Of a stretch of DNA of 64,000 nt, positions 8,548 through 17,206 are shown piece by piece. The position numbers and the translations under genes were made by a program. The notes below the pieces were generated by a model, which worked only from the letters and a program-made list of their open reading frames with translations, did not search any database and had not been told where the DNA came from. Numbering within the stretch: the first letter of the stretch is position 1; every line of letters starts with the position of its first letter. Source of the DNA: Woeseiaceae bacterium (GTDB lineage: Bacteria > Pseudomonadota > Gammaproteobacteria > Steroidobacterales > Woeseiaceae); NCBI GenBank assembly GCA_028279985.1, contig JANQMR010000037.1, forward strand, positions 62,001 through 126,000, in the 5' to 3' direction.

Positions 8548-8757
8548 GTGAATGTCGTTGGGCCCCAGGTGAAGCGGATTCGACAGTCGAAAGACATGAC
8601 GCAAGCGCAACTCGTCGCACGCTGCAACCTGCTCGGCTGGGACATCAGCCGCGGTACGCTGGCAAAAATCGAATCCCGGGTGCGGCGTGTGACCGACGAG
8701 GAAACCACACGGCTGGCCAGAGCGCTGAAAGTCGGTGTCGAGAAGCTCTATCCCTAG
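8548..8757 (+). CDS. Small XRE-family transcriptional regulator, copy 2
   Basis: The 69-residue HTH protein (GTG start) is clearly paralogous to the gene just upstream: VVGPQV, ARCNLL-WDISR-TL-KIE and LYP at the C-terminus are shared. It consists of one XRE domain with no effector region. Gene and control region appear to have been duplicated together. Its partner genes are unknown; the preceding lasso-B2-like gene or the following signalling genes are candidates for regulation. Confidence 0.82.
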   Translation: MNVVGPQVKRIRQSKDMTQAQLVARCNLLGWDISRGTLAKIESRVRRVTDEETTRLARALKVGVEKLYP

Positions 8758-9052
8758 AGTCTATGCATTAGAGTCTATGCAGCCTCTGCACGAATCCGGC
8801 GCGACGCATTCCTTTCTTAACTTAATGTAATGCGTAGAAACACGCCCGATAACCCCGATAGAGGCGGCTTCACCATCGCGCACCAACCGAACCGGTAATC
8901 CGCCGCTCCGCATCTGACGACTTCTTGCCGGCGGACCGGGAGTTTATGTCCGAAACCGCGATCAGTTCCGGGTTTTGACCCGATCCAGCGCATAACATCG
9001 GCCCTGTTTCGCTGTTTCCCGATTTGCGCAATGATTCCGCGCGGAGGCTGCA
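8758..9052. other. Intergenic region with a short direct repeat
   Basis: No gene is recognised here. The 13-mer TAGAGTCTATGCA occurs twice (8755-8767 and 8769-8781), the first copy overlapping the XRE copy-2 stop codon. The rest probably holds the promoter of the downstream histidine kinase, but no clear motif stands out. Confidence 0.4.
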
Positions 9053-10288
9053 ATGACGCGGCTAGTGTTGAAGGAATCGCCGCCCGCGGACTTCCTGCCG
9101 GACGCCCGGCACGATGCCGGGGCGATGGATACCGACCACGTCCTGGACGAGGCTTTGTCCCGCGTCGGACGGCTCGAATCGATCCTGGCCGCCACGGGCG
9201 GCGCCTTGCACGACGTCAACAATCTCCTGACGGTACTGGCCGGTAATCTGTATCTGATGACCGAGGCCCTGCGCAACCAGCCGGAGCTGCTCAAAAAAAG
9301 TCGAAGCGCCCGGAATACCGCCCAGCGCGGCAGCAACCTGATCCGGGAGCTGCTCGATGCCGCCAGGGAACCGGACGATCAGTCGAACCTGATCAGTCCC
9401 GCCAAGCACGTAGCGGCATTGAAGCCGCTGCTCCGCCGGGCGATCAACGAAAAACACCGTTTCGGGATCCGGCACAGCAAGGAGCCCTGGACGGTGGCAG
9501 CAAGCGCGTCACAGTTCGAAAGCGCCGTCATGAACCTGGTCATCAACGCCAACGAAGCGATGTCGGAGCCGGGAGCGATCGAGATCAGGGTCGAAAACTT
9601 CGAGCTCGACCGCGACGGCGCGCAGCAACTGGGCATCCCCGCCGGCAACTACGTGCGAGTACGGGTCATGGACAACGGCCCGGGCATACCGGCCAAGCTG
9701 CTGTCGAGAATCGCCCAGCCGCTGGTCACGACCAAGCCGGCCGGACAGGGTAACGGCATGGGATTGGCGATGGTGAAACGTTTTGCCGCCCGGGCGAACG
9801 GCAGCTTGAGCATCACCAGCGCCGAAGGCCGCGGAACCACGATGGAGATCTGGTTGCCGCGCAGCTCCGAGTCGGGCGATGCAACGGCCAACATGACCTT
9901 GCCGCTGTTCACCCTGCCGGGCGGCAACGAGACGGTGTTACTGGTGACGGACGATGGCGACGTCGGGCAAACCGTGCGCGAGCTACTCGAGTCCCTGGGC
10001 TACCGGGTCATCGCGGCCCGCAATCGCGGCAGCGCCCTGACTCAGGCGCGAGCGGTCCCGAAGATCGCGGCCGTCATCTGCGAACGCTCCGCAGACAATC
10101 GGGAGCGGGAACGGCGGTGGCTGAACGCGCTGCGCCGGGCCCACCCCGACATCCGGCAGCTCGCATTGTTACAGCTCGGCGACGACGGGCCCAGGGTTGC
10201 ACCGGACGCCGATGCCTGCCTGCACCGTCCACTGGGCGTTAACGAACTGGCGGACGCTGTGCGATCCGTCATCGGAGTACCTAAATGA
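9053..10288 (+). CDS. Hybrid-like sensor histidine kinase with degenerate receiver domain
   Basis: The 411-residue protein is soluble, with no membrane segment. The dimerisation/phosphoacceptor region is around ALHDVNNLLTVLAGNL (His53). The HATPase domain shows the N box (NLVINANEAM), G1 (DNGPGIP) and G2 (GQGNGMGLAMV). Residues from about 290 onward read as a CheY-like fold (VLLVTDDGDVGQTVRELLES), but the segment where the phosphoacceptor Asp should be reads VICERSA, so this receiver probably cannot be phosphorylated. Its stop overlaps the REC-EAL gene by 4 bp (ATGA), which indicates a two-component pair. The input signal is unknown. Confidence 0.87.
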   Translation: MTRLVLKESPPADFLPDARHDAGAMDTDHVLDEALSRVGRLESILAATGGALHDVNNLLTVLAGNLYLMTEALRNQPELLKKSRSARNTAQRGSNLIRELLDAAREPDDQSNLISPAKHVAALKPLLRRAINEKHRFGIRHSKEPWTVAASASQFESAVMNLVINANEAMSEPGAIEIRVENFELDRDGAQQLGIPAGNYVRVRVMDNGPGIPAKLLSRIAQPLVTTKPAGQGNGMGLAMVKRFAARANGSLSITSAEGRGTTMEIWLPRSSESGDATANMTLPLFTLPGGNETVLLVTDDGDVGQTVRELLESLGYRVIAARNRGSALTQARAVPKIAAVICERSADNRERERRWLNALRRAHPDIRQLALLQLGDDGPRVAPDADACLHRPLGVNELADAVRSVIGVPK

Positions 10289-11496
10289 CTGCTACCTCGA
10301 CGAACGCGGACCGGCTGCTGGTCTTGGATGACATGGACGAGATCGCCGAGCTGATCGGCGATCTCGCCGAGCAGGCCGGTTACTCGGCTGCCGTTACGAC
10401 CGACATCGACGCCTTCAATGCCGCGCTCGAGCACGAGCGGCCGGACGTCATCACGCTCGACCTGCAAATGCCGGGCGCCGACGGCGTCGAGGTGCTGAGG
10501 CAACTGGCGACCTCGGGTTGCGAGGCCCGAATCCTGCTCGTTACCGGCATGGACCGGCAAACCGTCGCCAGCGCCAGACGGTTCGGCCGGCAAATGGGCC
10601 TCAGTATTCTAGGCGTCGTGCAAAAACCCTTCGACCCGGAAACCCTCGTCCAGACCCTGTCCAAGGCGAGAGGCCTCAGCGGACAGCTCTCTCCGGACGA
10701 TCTCGAAACCGCCATCCAGAACGCGTCCTTGAATCTGCAGTATCAACCCGTCGTTCGGCGGCTTGGACCCCAGTGCTGGCACGCCGAATCGGTCGAAGCC
10801 CTGCCGCGGTGGCAACACGCCGAGCTCGGCACGCTGTTGCCGGGCCAATTCCTGCCCCTGATCGCCTCCGAGCGCTGCATGCTGATGCGCCTGTTGGCGG
10901 ACTACGTGCTCGAGCACGGCGCAAGACAGTTACAGAGCTGGCAGAGCAACGGCCTGCATCTAGGGCTCAGGGTCAATATCCCGGCGGGCCTGATCGCCGA
11001 CACCGATTTCCCGGACCGGCTCGAACAACTGCTCGACGAAATCGGCGCGGACCCGGTGTTGTTGACCCTGGAGCTTTCCGACGTCCTGGCGCTCACACAC
11101 TCCCGGGACGGTATCGAAATACTGACCCGCCTGCGGCTGAAAGGCATCAACCTGTCGCTCGACGACTTCGGCACCGGCAACTCCGCGCTTCAGTCCTTGT
11201 ATACGCTGCCTTTCAACGAAGTAAAAATCGACAAGGCGCTGACAGCGGACCTGACCCGCGAACCCGGCGCGCAGACCGTGTTTCGTTCGATCTTCGGAAT
11301 GCTGCGGGACCTCGACATCAGTTGCTGCGCGGAGGGCGTCGAGACCGCCGAACAGCTAGCCACGCTGGATGCGCTGGAATGCGACCTGTCGCAGGGCTTT
11401 TACATCAGCACGCCGATGCCGGCGGCCGAGATCCCGAAAGCCGTGGAGACCTGGACCGTCGATCCGGCACAGCGCATGGCCGCCGGTGCGGGTTGA
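10285..11496 (+). CDS. Response regulator with EAL (c-di-GMP phosphodiesterase) domain
   Basis: The 403-residue protein has an N-terminal receiver with the acidic pair LDD and phosphoacceptor Asp59 (VITLDLQMPG), followed by an EAL domain from about residue 140. Catalytic landmarks are present: EALPRW, RVNIPAG, LSLDDFGTG, VKIDKAL and CAEGVET. The ELSD motif stands where many active enzymes read ELTE, so activity is likely but not certain. It would linearise cyclic di-GMP under control of the adjacent histidine kinase, with which it is translationally coupled. The REC-EAL order resembles RocR-type regulators. Confidence 0.88.
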   Translation: MTATSTNADRLLVLDDMDEIAELIGDLAEQAGYSAAVTTDIDAFNAALEHERPDVITLDLQMPGADGVEVLRQLATSGCEARILLVTGMDRQTVASARRFGRQMGLSILGVVQKPFDPETLVQTLSKARGLSGQLSPDDLETAIQNASLNLQYQPVVRRLGPQCWHAESVEALPRWQHAELGTLLPGQFLPLIASERCMLMRLLADYVLEHGARQLQSWQSNGLHLGLRVNIPAGLIADTDFPDRLEQLLDEIGADPVLLTLELSDVLALTHSRDGIEILTRLRLKGINLSLDDFGTGNSALQSLYTLPFNEVKIDKALTADLTREPGAQTVFRSIFGMLRDLDISCCAEGVETAEQLATLDALECDLSQGFYISTPMPAAEIPKAVETWTVDPAQRMAAGAG

Positions 11497-11554
11497 GGCG
11501 GGTATTGCCCGACGGATGTCGCGTATCGAGTATTGAAGCAGGCGAAGTCCCGGG

Positions 11555-11953
11555 TCAGAGCGGTCGCCATTCCCAGTGAACGACCTGCCCTTTTTTCCGA
11601 TCGATTTCGATCGTGTACTGGACGCTCGGCAAGCGAATCACGACACAGGTCAAACGCCGTCCGAGGTAACGCAGCAACGACGCCTTGCGTTCGTGACGCC
11701 GCGACGAATGGCCGCGGGCGATGTCCGCCCGCGGCCGGTCGATCATCACATCGTCGATCATCACATCGATCAGTCGTCGATCGACGCGCCGCTCGACGAT
11801 CTCGCTGATCTCCGCTAGTCGAATGATCTTCGGCAACTCGTCGAACTGCTGAATGATCGCGCAGACTTCCGTATTGACGTCGTCGTAGCCCTCCGACGGC
11901 GCCGGCAAACCGTCGGCGTTTTGTGGCGGCGTATCGCGAGAAGCGTCGGTCAT
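11555..11953 (-). CDS. Hypothetical protein, 132 aa
   Basis: I do not recognise this protein. The start at 11953 (MTDASRDTPPQNADGLPAP) gives a polar, Pro-rich N-terminus, a predicted helix (EVCAIIQQFDELPKIIRLAE), a short repeat (LIDVMIDDVMID) encoded by two identical 15-bp units at 11738-11767, and a C-terminal beta-rich stretch (LTCVVIRLPSVQYTIEIDRK). There is no signal peptide or membrane segment. It converges with the REC-EAL gene. Confidence that it is coding is moderate; upstream in-frame sequence rich in Cys looks like noise. Confidence 0.5.
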   Translation of the reverse strand: MTDASRDTPPQNADGLPAPSEGYDDVNTEVCAIIQQFDELPKIIRLAEISEIVERRVDRRLIDVMIDDVMIDRPRADIARGHSSRRHERKASLLRYLGRRLTCVVIRLPSVQYTIEIDRKKGQVVHWEWRPL

Positions 11954-12443
11954 CGATCGTCTCTTATCTGGGCACGAGAATCCGTTGCGTTGGTTACAGC
12001 AGTAATGATTCCAGGCGAAGCAACACAAAGGCTACTTGATATGGGCAAGAAAGACTACTTTTTGACCTCGCTGCCGTATGATTGTCTCGCCCGCCATCGC
12101 AAAGCCAACTGTTATTGTCTGATTGACAAGGAAGTCTCCGTTTTTCTCCAAACGTCGCGGGTAGAAAGACGACGGCCCGGATCGACAAAGATGTCTGTCA
12201 GAACCAAATAGAGCGCGCAGCGGGCGGGCGGGGCCGTGCCTCAACCTCTCCCGGGGCGGCCGTTCCCTCCGGATTCGGCCCCGGCGAGAATCGGACCTCC
12301 GGCGGCACTTACGGGCCGAAAGCGCATCGAAAACCAGGTCGGCGACGATTGCAGCATCGAAAAAAGAGTCTTGAAACCGCTTTTGGTCTTTGATAAAAAA
12401 TCGCGCGCTCGCGGTCATCCGATCGGTATTTGGCACATTTCCC
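11954..12443. other. 490-bp intergenic region without recognised gene
   Basis: This divergent spacer separates the hypothetical gene (-) from the ABC operon (+). I see no RNA gene, convincing small ORF or strong palindrome in it. The last 100 bp before 12444 are A/T-richer and probably contain the ABC operon promoter. Confidence 0.4.
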
Positions 12444-13184
12444 ATGTTAAAGACGAAGGGCCTGACAAAACGGTATGGCCGGCACACGGTCGTTGACGGG
12501 CTGAGCTTCGCTTGCGGCCCGGGCGAGGTACTGGGTTTCCTGGGCCCCAACGGTGCCGGCAAGTCCACGACGATGAAAATGGTCACGGGCTTCGTGGCGC
12601 CCAGCGCCGGCACCGCAGTCATTTGCGGCCACGACATCCAGACCGATCCCCTCGCCGCCAAACAGCGTATCGGCTACCTGCCGGAAGGCGCGCCCCTGTA
12701 TGCCGAGATGACGCCGCGGCAGTTTCTCGAGTTCGTCGCCGACGTTCGCAATCTTTCGGCCGGCGATCGCCGGGGCCGCCTGGATGCGGTCATCGAACAA
12801 CTGCAGCTAGCCCCCGTGCTCAACCAGTCGATCGACACGCTGTCCAAGGGCTTCAAGCGCCGCGTTGGCCTCGCGCAGGCAATCCTGCACGATCCCGACG
12901 TACTGATACTCGACGAGCCCACGGACGGGCTCGACCCGAATCAGAAACACGAAGTCAGGCAGCTCATTCGCTCGATGTCCGAGGAGAAGTTGATCGTGAT
13001 ATCGACACACATTCTCGAGGAAGTGGATGCCGTCTGTACGCGCGCGATCATTATTGCCGATGGACGCCTGCTCGTGGACGACACGCCCGAAGCGCTGGCC
13101 GAACAAGGCGGCGGAGACCTAGAAGAAGTATTCCGCCGCGTTACCCGGGGCGACATGCCGGACGAAACGGAAGCCGCGGTATGA
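12444..13184 (+). CDS. ABC transporter ATP-binding protein, GldA-like
   Basis: The 246-residue ATPase has Walker A GPNGAGKST (about residues 34-42), a signature region LSKGFKRRVGLAQAIL, Walker B VLILDEPTDGLD and the H-loop STHILEE. The ATG at 12444 begins MLKTKGLTKRYG, the usual start of this family; upstream in-frame sequence is not conserved-looking. It overlaps the permease by 4 bp (ATGA) and heads a four-gene operon with GldF-like, GldG-like and DUF4340-like products. Such Gld-type systems are widespread outside gliding bacteria and their substrate is usually unknown. Confidence 0.9.
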   Translation: MLKTKGLTKRYGRHTVVDGLSFACGPGEVLGFLGPNGAGKSTTMKMVTGFVAPSAGTAVICGHDIQTDPLAAKQRIGYLPEGAPLYAEMTPRQFLEFVADVRNLSAGDRRGRLDAVIEQLQLAPVLNQSIDTLSKGFKRRVGLAQAILHDPDVLILDEPTDGLDPNQKHEVRQLIRSMSEEKLIVISTHILEEVDAVCTRAIIIADGRLLVDDTPEALAEQGGGDLEEVFRRVTRGDMPDETEAAV

Positions 13185-13915
13185 GCATGATCGCAGCGCT
13201 TTTTCGCCGCGAGCTGGCGAGTTACTTCGCCACGCCGGTGGCCTACGTGTTCATCGTGATCTTTCTGATGCTGATGGGCGCTTTCACTTTCTACATCGGC
13301 GGGTTCTACGAGCGCGGCCAGGCCGACCTTCGACCGTTTTTCAATTTCCATCCCTGGCTGTATCTGTTCCTGGTCCCCGCCATCGCGATGCGTTTGTGGG
13401 CCGAGGAGCGCAAGACCGGCACCGTCGAGTTTCTGATGACCCTGCCGCTGACGCCGTTGCAGGCCGTGCTCGGCAAGTTCCTCGCCGCCTGGGCCTTCGC
13501 CGGCATCGCGCTCGCGCTGACCTTTCCGATCTGGATTACCGTCAATTATCTCGGCGACCCGGACAACGGCGCGATCCTCGCGGGGTACGTCGGCAGCTTG
13601 CTGATGGCGGGCGGGTTCCTCGCCATCGGTTCCTGCGTTTCGGCGTTCACTCGTAATCAAGTGATCGCCTTCGTCATCAGCGTCGTGCTTTGTTTCGGTT
13701 TTTTACTCGCCGGTTTTCCATTGGTGCTCGACCTGTTTTCGGCATGGGCGCCGCAAATCGTCGTGGACGGGATTTCGAGCCTGAGCTTCCTGACCCACTT
13801 CGCCGACATATCGCGCGGCGTCATCGACCTTCGCGACCTGATCTACTTCGCGCTGGTCATCGGCGCCTTTCTTTACGCCAACACGATCGTGTTGCGCTGG
13901 AAGCAGGCGGATTAG
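13181..13915 (+). CDS. ABC transporter permease, GldF-like
   Basis: The 244-residue integral membrane protein has about six hydrophobic segments (VAYVFIVIFLMLMGAFTFYI, FAGIALALTFPIWITV, VIAFVISVVLCFGFLLAGF). The ERKTGTVEFLMTLPL motif is characteristic of ABC-2-type permeases of the GldF group. The ATG overlaps the ATPase stop. It would form the membrane channel of the transporter together with the neighbouring GldG-like protein. Confidence 0.88.
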   Translation: MSMIAALFRRELASYFATPVAYVFIVIFLMLMGAFTFYIGGFYERGQADLRPFFNFHPWLYLFLVPAIAMRLWAEERKTGTVEFLMTLPLTPLQAVLGKFLAAWAFAGIALALTFPIWITVNYLGDPDNGAILAGYVGSLLMAGGFLAIGSCVSAFTRNQVIAFVISVVLCFGFLLAGFPLVLDLFSAWAPQIVVDGISSLSFLTHFADISRGVIDLRDLIYFALVIGAFLYANTIVLRWKQAD

Positions 13916-13950
13916 TCCATGAACGCCGCTAGAAGCAGGAGCACCAGGGC

Positions 13951-15927
13951 ATGAGCACGCGATCCCAGCAGCGACTCGGCGCATCCAGCCTGGTATTGAT
14001 CGCGGCCGCCTTCGTCGCGGCGGTCATCGTCTCCAACCAGCTTTTCAAGGGACTGCGCATCGACCTTACGGAAAACCGTCTGTACACCCTGTCCGACGGC
14101 ACCAAGCGAATCCTCCGCGGCATCGACGAGCCGATCAACCTGTATTTCTATTTCTCCAACCAGGCAACCGAGGGCACGCCGACGATTCGCGACTATGCCG
14201 GCCGCGTTCGTGAGATGCTCGAGGAATTCGCCGATAACAGCCGCGGCAAGCTGCGCCTGAGCGTCATCGATCCGCTGCCGTTTTCCGAAGACGAGGATCG
14301 CGCCGCGCAGTTCGGCTTGCAGGGCGTGCAGTTCGGTGTAACGCCCGACCCGGTGTACTTCGGCCTGGCCGGGACCAACAGCATCGGCGACGAGGAAACC
14401 ATACCGTTTTTTCAGCCCGACCAGCAGGCGTTTCTCGAATACGATCTCGCGAAGCTCGTCAGCACCCTGGCCAGCCCCGAGCGCAAGGTCGTCGGACTGG
14501 TCTCCGGGGTGTCGATGAGCGGCGGATTCGATCCGCAGACGCAACGTGCGACACCGCCCTGGGTCGTTTATCAACAGGCGCGGCAACTGTTCGAAGTCCG
14601 CGATCTCGGTACCTCGTTCGACACCGTCCCGGACGATGTCGGACTGCTGTGGATCGTGCAGCCGAAAAACCTGTCGGACGCCACCCAATACGCGATCGAC
14701 CAGTTCGTAATGGGCGGCGGCAGGGCCTTGATTTTCGTCGACCCGGTTGCCGCGGTCGACGCGGAGGCCACCCCCGGCATGCCGCAGGGCATGCCGCCGA
14801 TGGGCCAGGCTTCCAATCTGCCACTGCTGTTCGAGGGCTGGGGCATCGACTTCAGCGCGGAACAGGTCGTCGCGGACGCCCAGCTCGCCCTGGCGATCAA
14901 TACGGGCTTCGGCGGCCGGCCTGCCCGTCATTACGGGTATCTCGGCGTGACCTCCGACCGGATGAGCGCGGACGATATCGTCACGGCCGAGCTCGGCACG
15001 CTCAACCATGCGATGGCCGGACGATTGCGGCTTGCCGATGACGGCGGGTCCGACGATCGCGCGCTCGGTCTGGAACCCTTGCTGAGCTCGAGTCCGGTAT
15101 CCGGCCTGATGCCGGCGTCACGGTTCGCTTTCCTGCCGGACCCGAGCGTACTGCAGGACGATTTTGTCTCGGGCGGCACGCCGCTAACGATTGCGGCGCG
15201 TATCGGCGGAACCATGCCGAGCGCGTTTCCGAACGGCCCGCCGTCGAGCGGTATCGACGCCGACGCCGGCGACGGCAATGCCGGCGAGGATACCGACGCG
15301 GTGGAGCTTGCCGACGAGACTGACGATGCGGACGGTCAGCCAAGCGGCGCGGCGGAACATCTCGTCGAGTCGGTCGAACCGGTCAACCTGATCGTCGTCG
15401 CCGACGTGGACATGCTGAGCGACCCGATGTGGGTGCAGGTGCAAAGCTTCTTCGGTCAGCAGATCGCCAACGCGTTCGCCGGCAACGGCGCTTTTGTCAT
15501 CAACGCCCTGGAGAACCTCGCCGGTAGCTCCGACCTGATAGCGGTACGAAGTCGCGGCAACTTCTCACGGCCGTTCACCCGGGTGGATGCGCTCCGGGCC
15601 GACGCGGAAGCCCGTTTCCGCGAAACCGAACAACGGCTGCAGCAGGAGCTCTCCGACACCGAAAGGCGCCTGGGCGAGCTCCAGGCGTCGCGGGACGACA
15701 CCGGCAGCCTGCTGATGACCGACGAACAACAGGCCGAGATCGACCGATTCATCGATCAGCGTGCATCGATACGCAAGGAGCTCAGGGCCGTGCAGCGCGG
15801 CCTCGACGAGGACATCGAGAACCTCGGCACCTGGCTCAAGCTGATCAACATCGGCCTGGTGCCGCTGCTTTTGACCCTGGTCACCTTGTTCGCGTTCTGG
15901 CGGCGCCAGCGTGAGGATCGGCAATGA
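13951..15927 (+). CDS. GldG-family ABC transporter auxiliary protein
   Basis: The 658-residue protein has one N-terminal membrane anchor (SLVLIAAAFVAAVIVSNQLF), then RIDLTENRLYTLSDGTK, the hallmark opening of the GldG/ABC-auxiliary family, a large extracytoplasmic region with a flavodoxin-like fold, a coiled coil near residues 550-630 (ETEQRLQQELSDTERRLGEL) and a C-terminal membrane helix (INIGLVPLLLTLVTLFAFW). An acidic low-complexity insert occurs at about 430-475. It overlaps the DUF4340 gene by 4 bp. It acts with the GldA/F-like proteins. Confidence 0.85.
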   Translation: MSTRSQQRLGASSLVLIAAAFVAAVIVSNQLFKGLRIDLTENRLYTLSDGTKRILRGIDEPINLYFYFSNQATEGTPTIRDYAGRVREMLEEFADNSRGKLRLSVIDPLPFSEDEDRAAQFGLQGVQFGVTPDPVYFGLAGTNSIGDEETIPFFQPDQQAFLEYDLAKLVSTLASPERKVVGLVSGVSMSGGFDPQTQRATPPWVVYQQARQLFEVRDLGTSFDTVPDDVGLLWIVQPKNLSDATQYAIDQFVMGGGRALIFVDPVAAVDAEATPGMPQGMPPMGQASNLPLLFEGWGIDFSAEQVVADAQLALAINTGFGGRPARHYGYLGVTSDRMSADDIVTAELGTLNHAMAGRLRLADDGGSDDRALGLEPLLSSSPVSGLMPASRFAFLPDPSVLQDDFVSGGTPLTIAARIGGTMPSAFPNGPPSSGIDADAGDGNAGEDTDAVELADETDDADGQPSGAAEHLVESVEPVNLIVVADVDMLSDPMWVQVQSFFGQQIANAFAGNGAFVINALENLAGSSDLIAVRSRGNFSRPFTRVDALRADAEARFRETEQRLQQELSDTERRLGELQASRDDTGSLLMTDEQQAEIDRFIDQRASIRKELRAVQRGLDEDIENLGTWLKLINIGLVPLLLTLVTLFAFWRRQREDRQ

Positions 15928-17012
15928 CCCGGAAGAACATACAGTTACTCGCGGCCGTCGTCGTCGCCCTCGTACTCCTGCTTCTGGTGCTCGATACGAC
16001 CGACGACGGGGATACCGGCCAGCAAGAACGGCCCTTGCTGGCCGGATTCGAGGCCCACGCCAACGATGCCCGCCGCATCCGCGTGCTGCGGCACGAAGCC
16101 GAGGGCCTGACCCTGCATCGAGAGGCGGAGGCCTGGACCGTCAGCGCGCGCGACGGGTACCCGGCCGACATCGCAACCCTGCGACAACTCGTCGTGGCAC
16201 TGGCCGAAGCCGGCATCGTCGAGGACAAGACCTCGAACCCCGATCTGTACGAGCACCTTGCCGTCGACGATCCCGAAGACGGGGGCAGCGGCACCAAGAT
16301 AGAAGTCTCCGGGGAAGGGTTTTCGTATTCGGTCATCCTCGGCAACCGGGCGCAAGGCGATTTTCGTTACGCGCGGATTCCCGGGCAGGCGACCAGTCAT
16401 CTGATCAACCGAAATCCGGACGTTCCGGAGAACGTCGAGGACTGGCTGGTCTCAGGGATCCTGGACATACCCGCCGATCGCATCCGGTCGGCGGCCATAT
16501 CCCATGCCGACGGCGAGACGATCGTCGTGAACAAGGACGCCGAGGACCTGACCGATTTCACCGTGCTCGACGTGCCGGAAGGACGTGAGTTGAGTTACGC
16601 CACGGTCGGCAACGGGATCGCCGGGGCGCTGGCGAATCTCGAACTGGAGGACGTGCGGACCGCCGTGGAACCGGCGACCGACGCCCGCCTGCGCTTCGAG
16701 ACCTGGGACGGGCTTGCGCTGACGGTCGAAGTCAGCGCGGAGGACGACCAACACTGGGTGACGTTTGCCGCGGCATTCGTACCGCCGCCGGCGGACGAGA
16801 ACGCAGTCGACGGCGCCGGAGACGCCGATCCGACACCGGCCGATCCAGCGGCCGACCCTGCCGAGGCCGACTTTGCGGAGGCGGACGTCGAACTCGAAGC
16901 CGAGCGTATCAACGAGCGGGTTTCAGGCTGGCAGTACCGGCTGCCGGCGTTCAAGAAAAACCTGCTGACCCGACGCTGGGAAGACATTCTCAAGTCGGCG
17001 GACGACGAATAA
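15924..17012 (+). CDS. DUF4340-family protein of Gld-type ABC operon
   Basis: The 362-residue protein has an N-terminal membrane anchor (IQLLAAVVVALVLLLLVLD) and a repeated beta-rich periplasmic region (LTLHREAEAWTVSARDGYPA and LVSGILDIPADRIRSAAIS) typical of DUF4340 proteins, which commonly follow gldG. A Pro/Asp/Ala-rich acidic linker lies at about 290-325. It is last in the operon and is translationally coupled to gldG. Molecular function is unknown; it is probably an accessory subunit of the transporter. Confidence 0.78.
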   Translation: MTRKNIQLLAAVVVALVLLLLVLDTTDDGDTGQQERPLLAGFEAHANDARRIRVLRHEAEGLTLHREAEAWTVSARDGYPADIATLRQLVVALAEAGIVEDKTSNPDLYEHLAVDDPEDGGSGTKIEVSGEGFSYSVILGNRAQGDFRYARIPGQATSHLINRNPDVPENVEDWLVSGILDIPADRIRSAAISHADGETIVVNKDAEDLTDFTVLDVPEGRELSYATVGNGIAGALANLELEDVRTAVEPATDARLRFETWDGLALTVEVSAEDDQHWVTFAAAFVPPPADENAVDGAGDADPTPADPAADPAEADFAEADVELEAERINERVSGWQYRLPAFKKNLLTRRWEDILKSADDE

Positions 17013-17023
17013 GTTCGATCGCA

Positions 17024-17052
17024 CGCGCCGGCGCGACCGCCATACCGGCGCG
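17024..17052 (+). terminator. Possible hairpin terminator after the ABC operon
   Basis: CGCGCCGG and CCGGCGCG form a perfect 8-bp stem with a 13-nt loop, 12 bp after the DUF4340 stop codon. No T-tract follows, so it may be only a weak or Rho-assisted terminator. Confidence 0.35.
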
Positions 17053-17206
17053 AGGACTGTCTGTCTCGGCCTTTCTCGGCCCGGTGCGCGAGCCTCCTGC
17101 CCCGAGCCCGCCGACGATCTTGCCGCAAGCGGCCGTGCCGGTCGTTTCACGATCGTTGTCCGGTTATTGCCCGCGCCTACGCGGCAGGCATGGTAATGTC
17201 CCAGCC

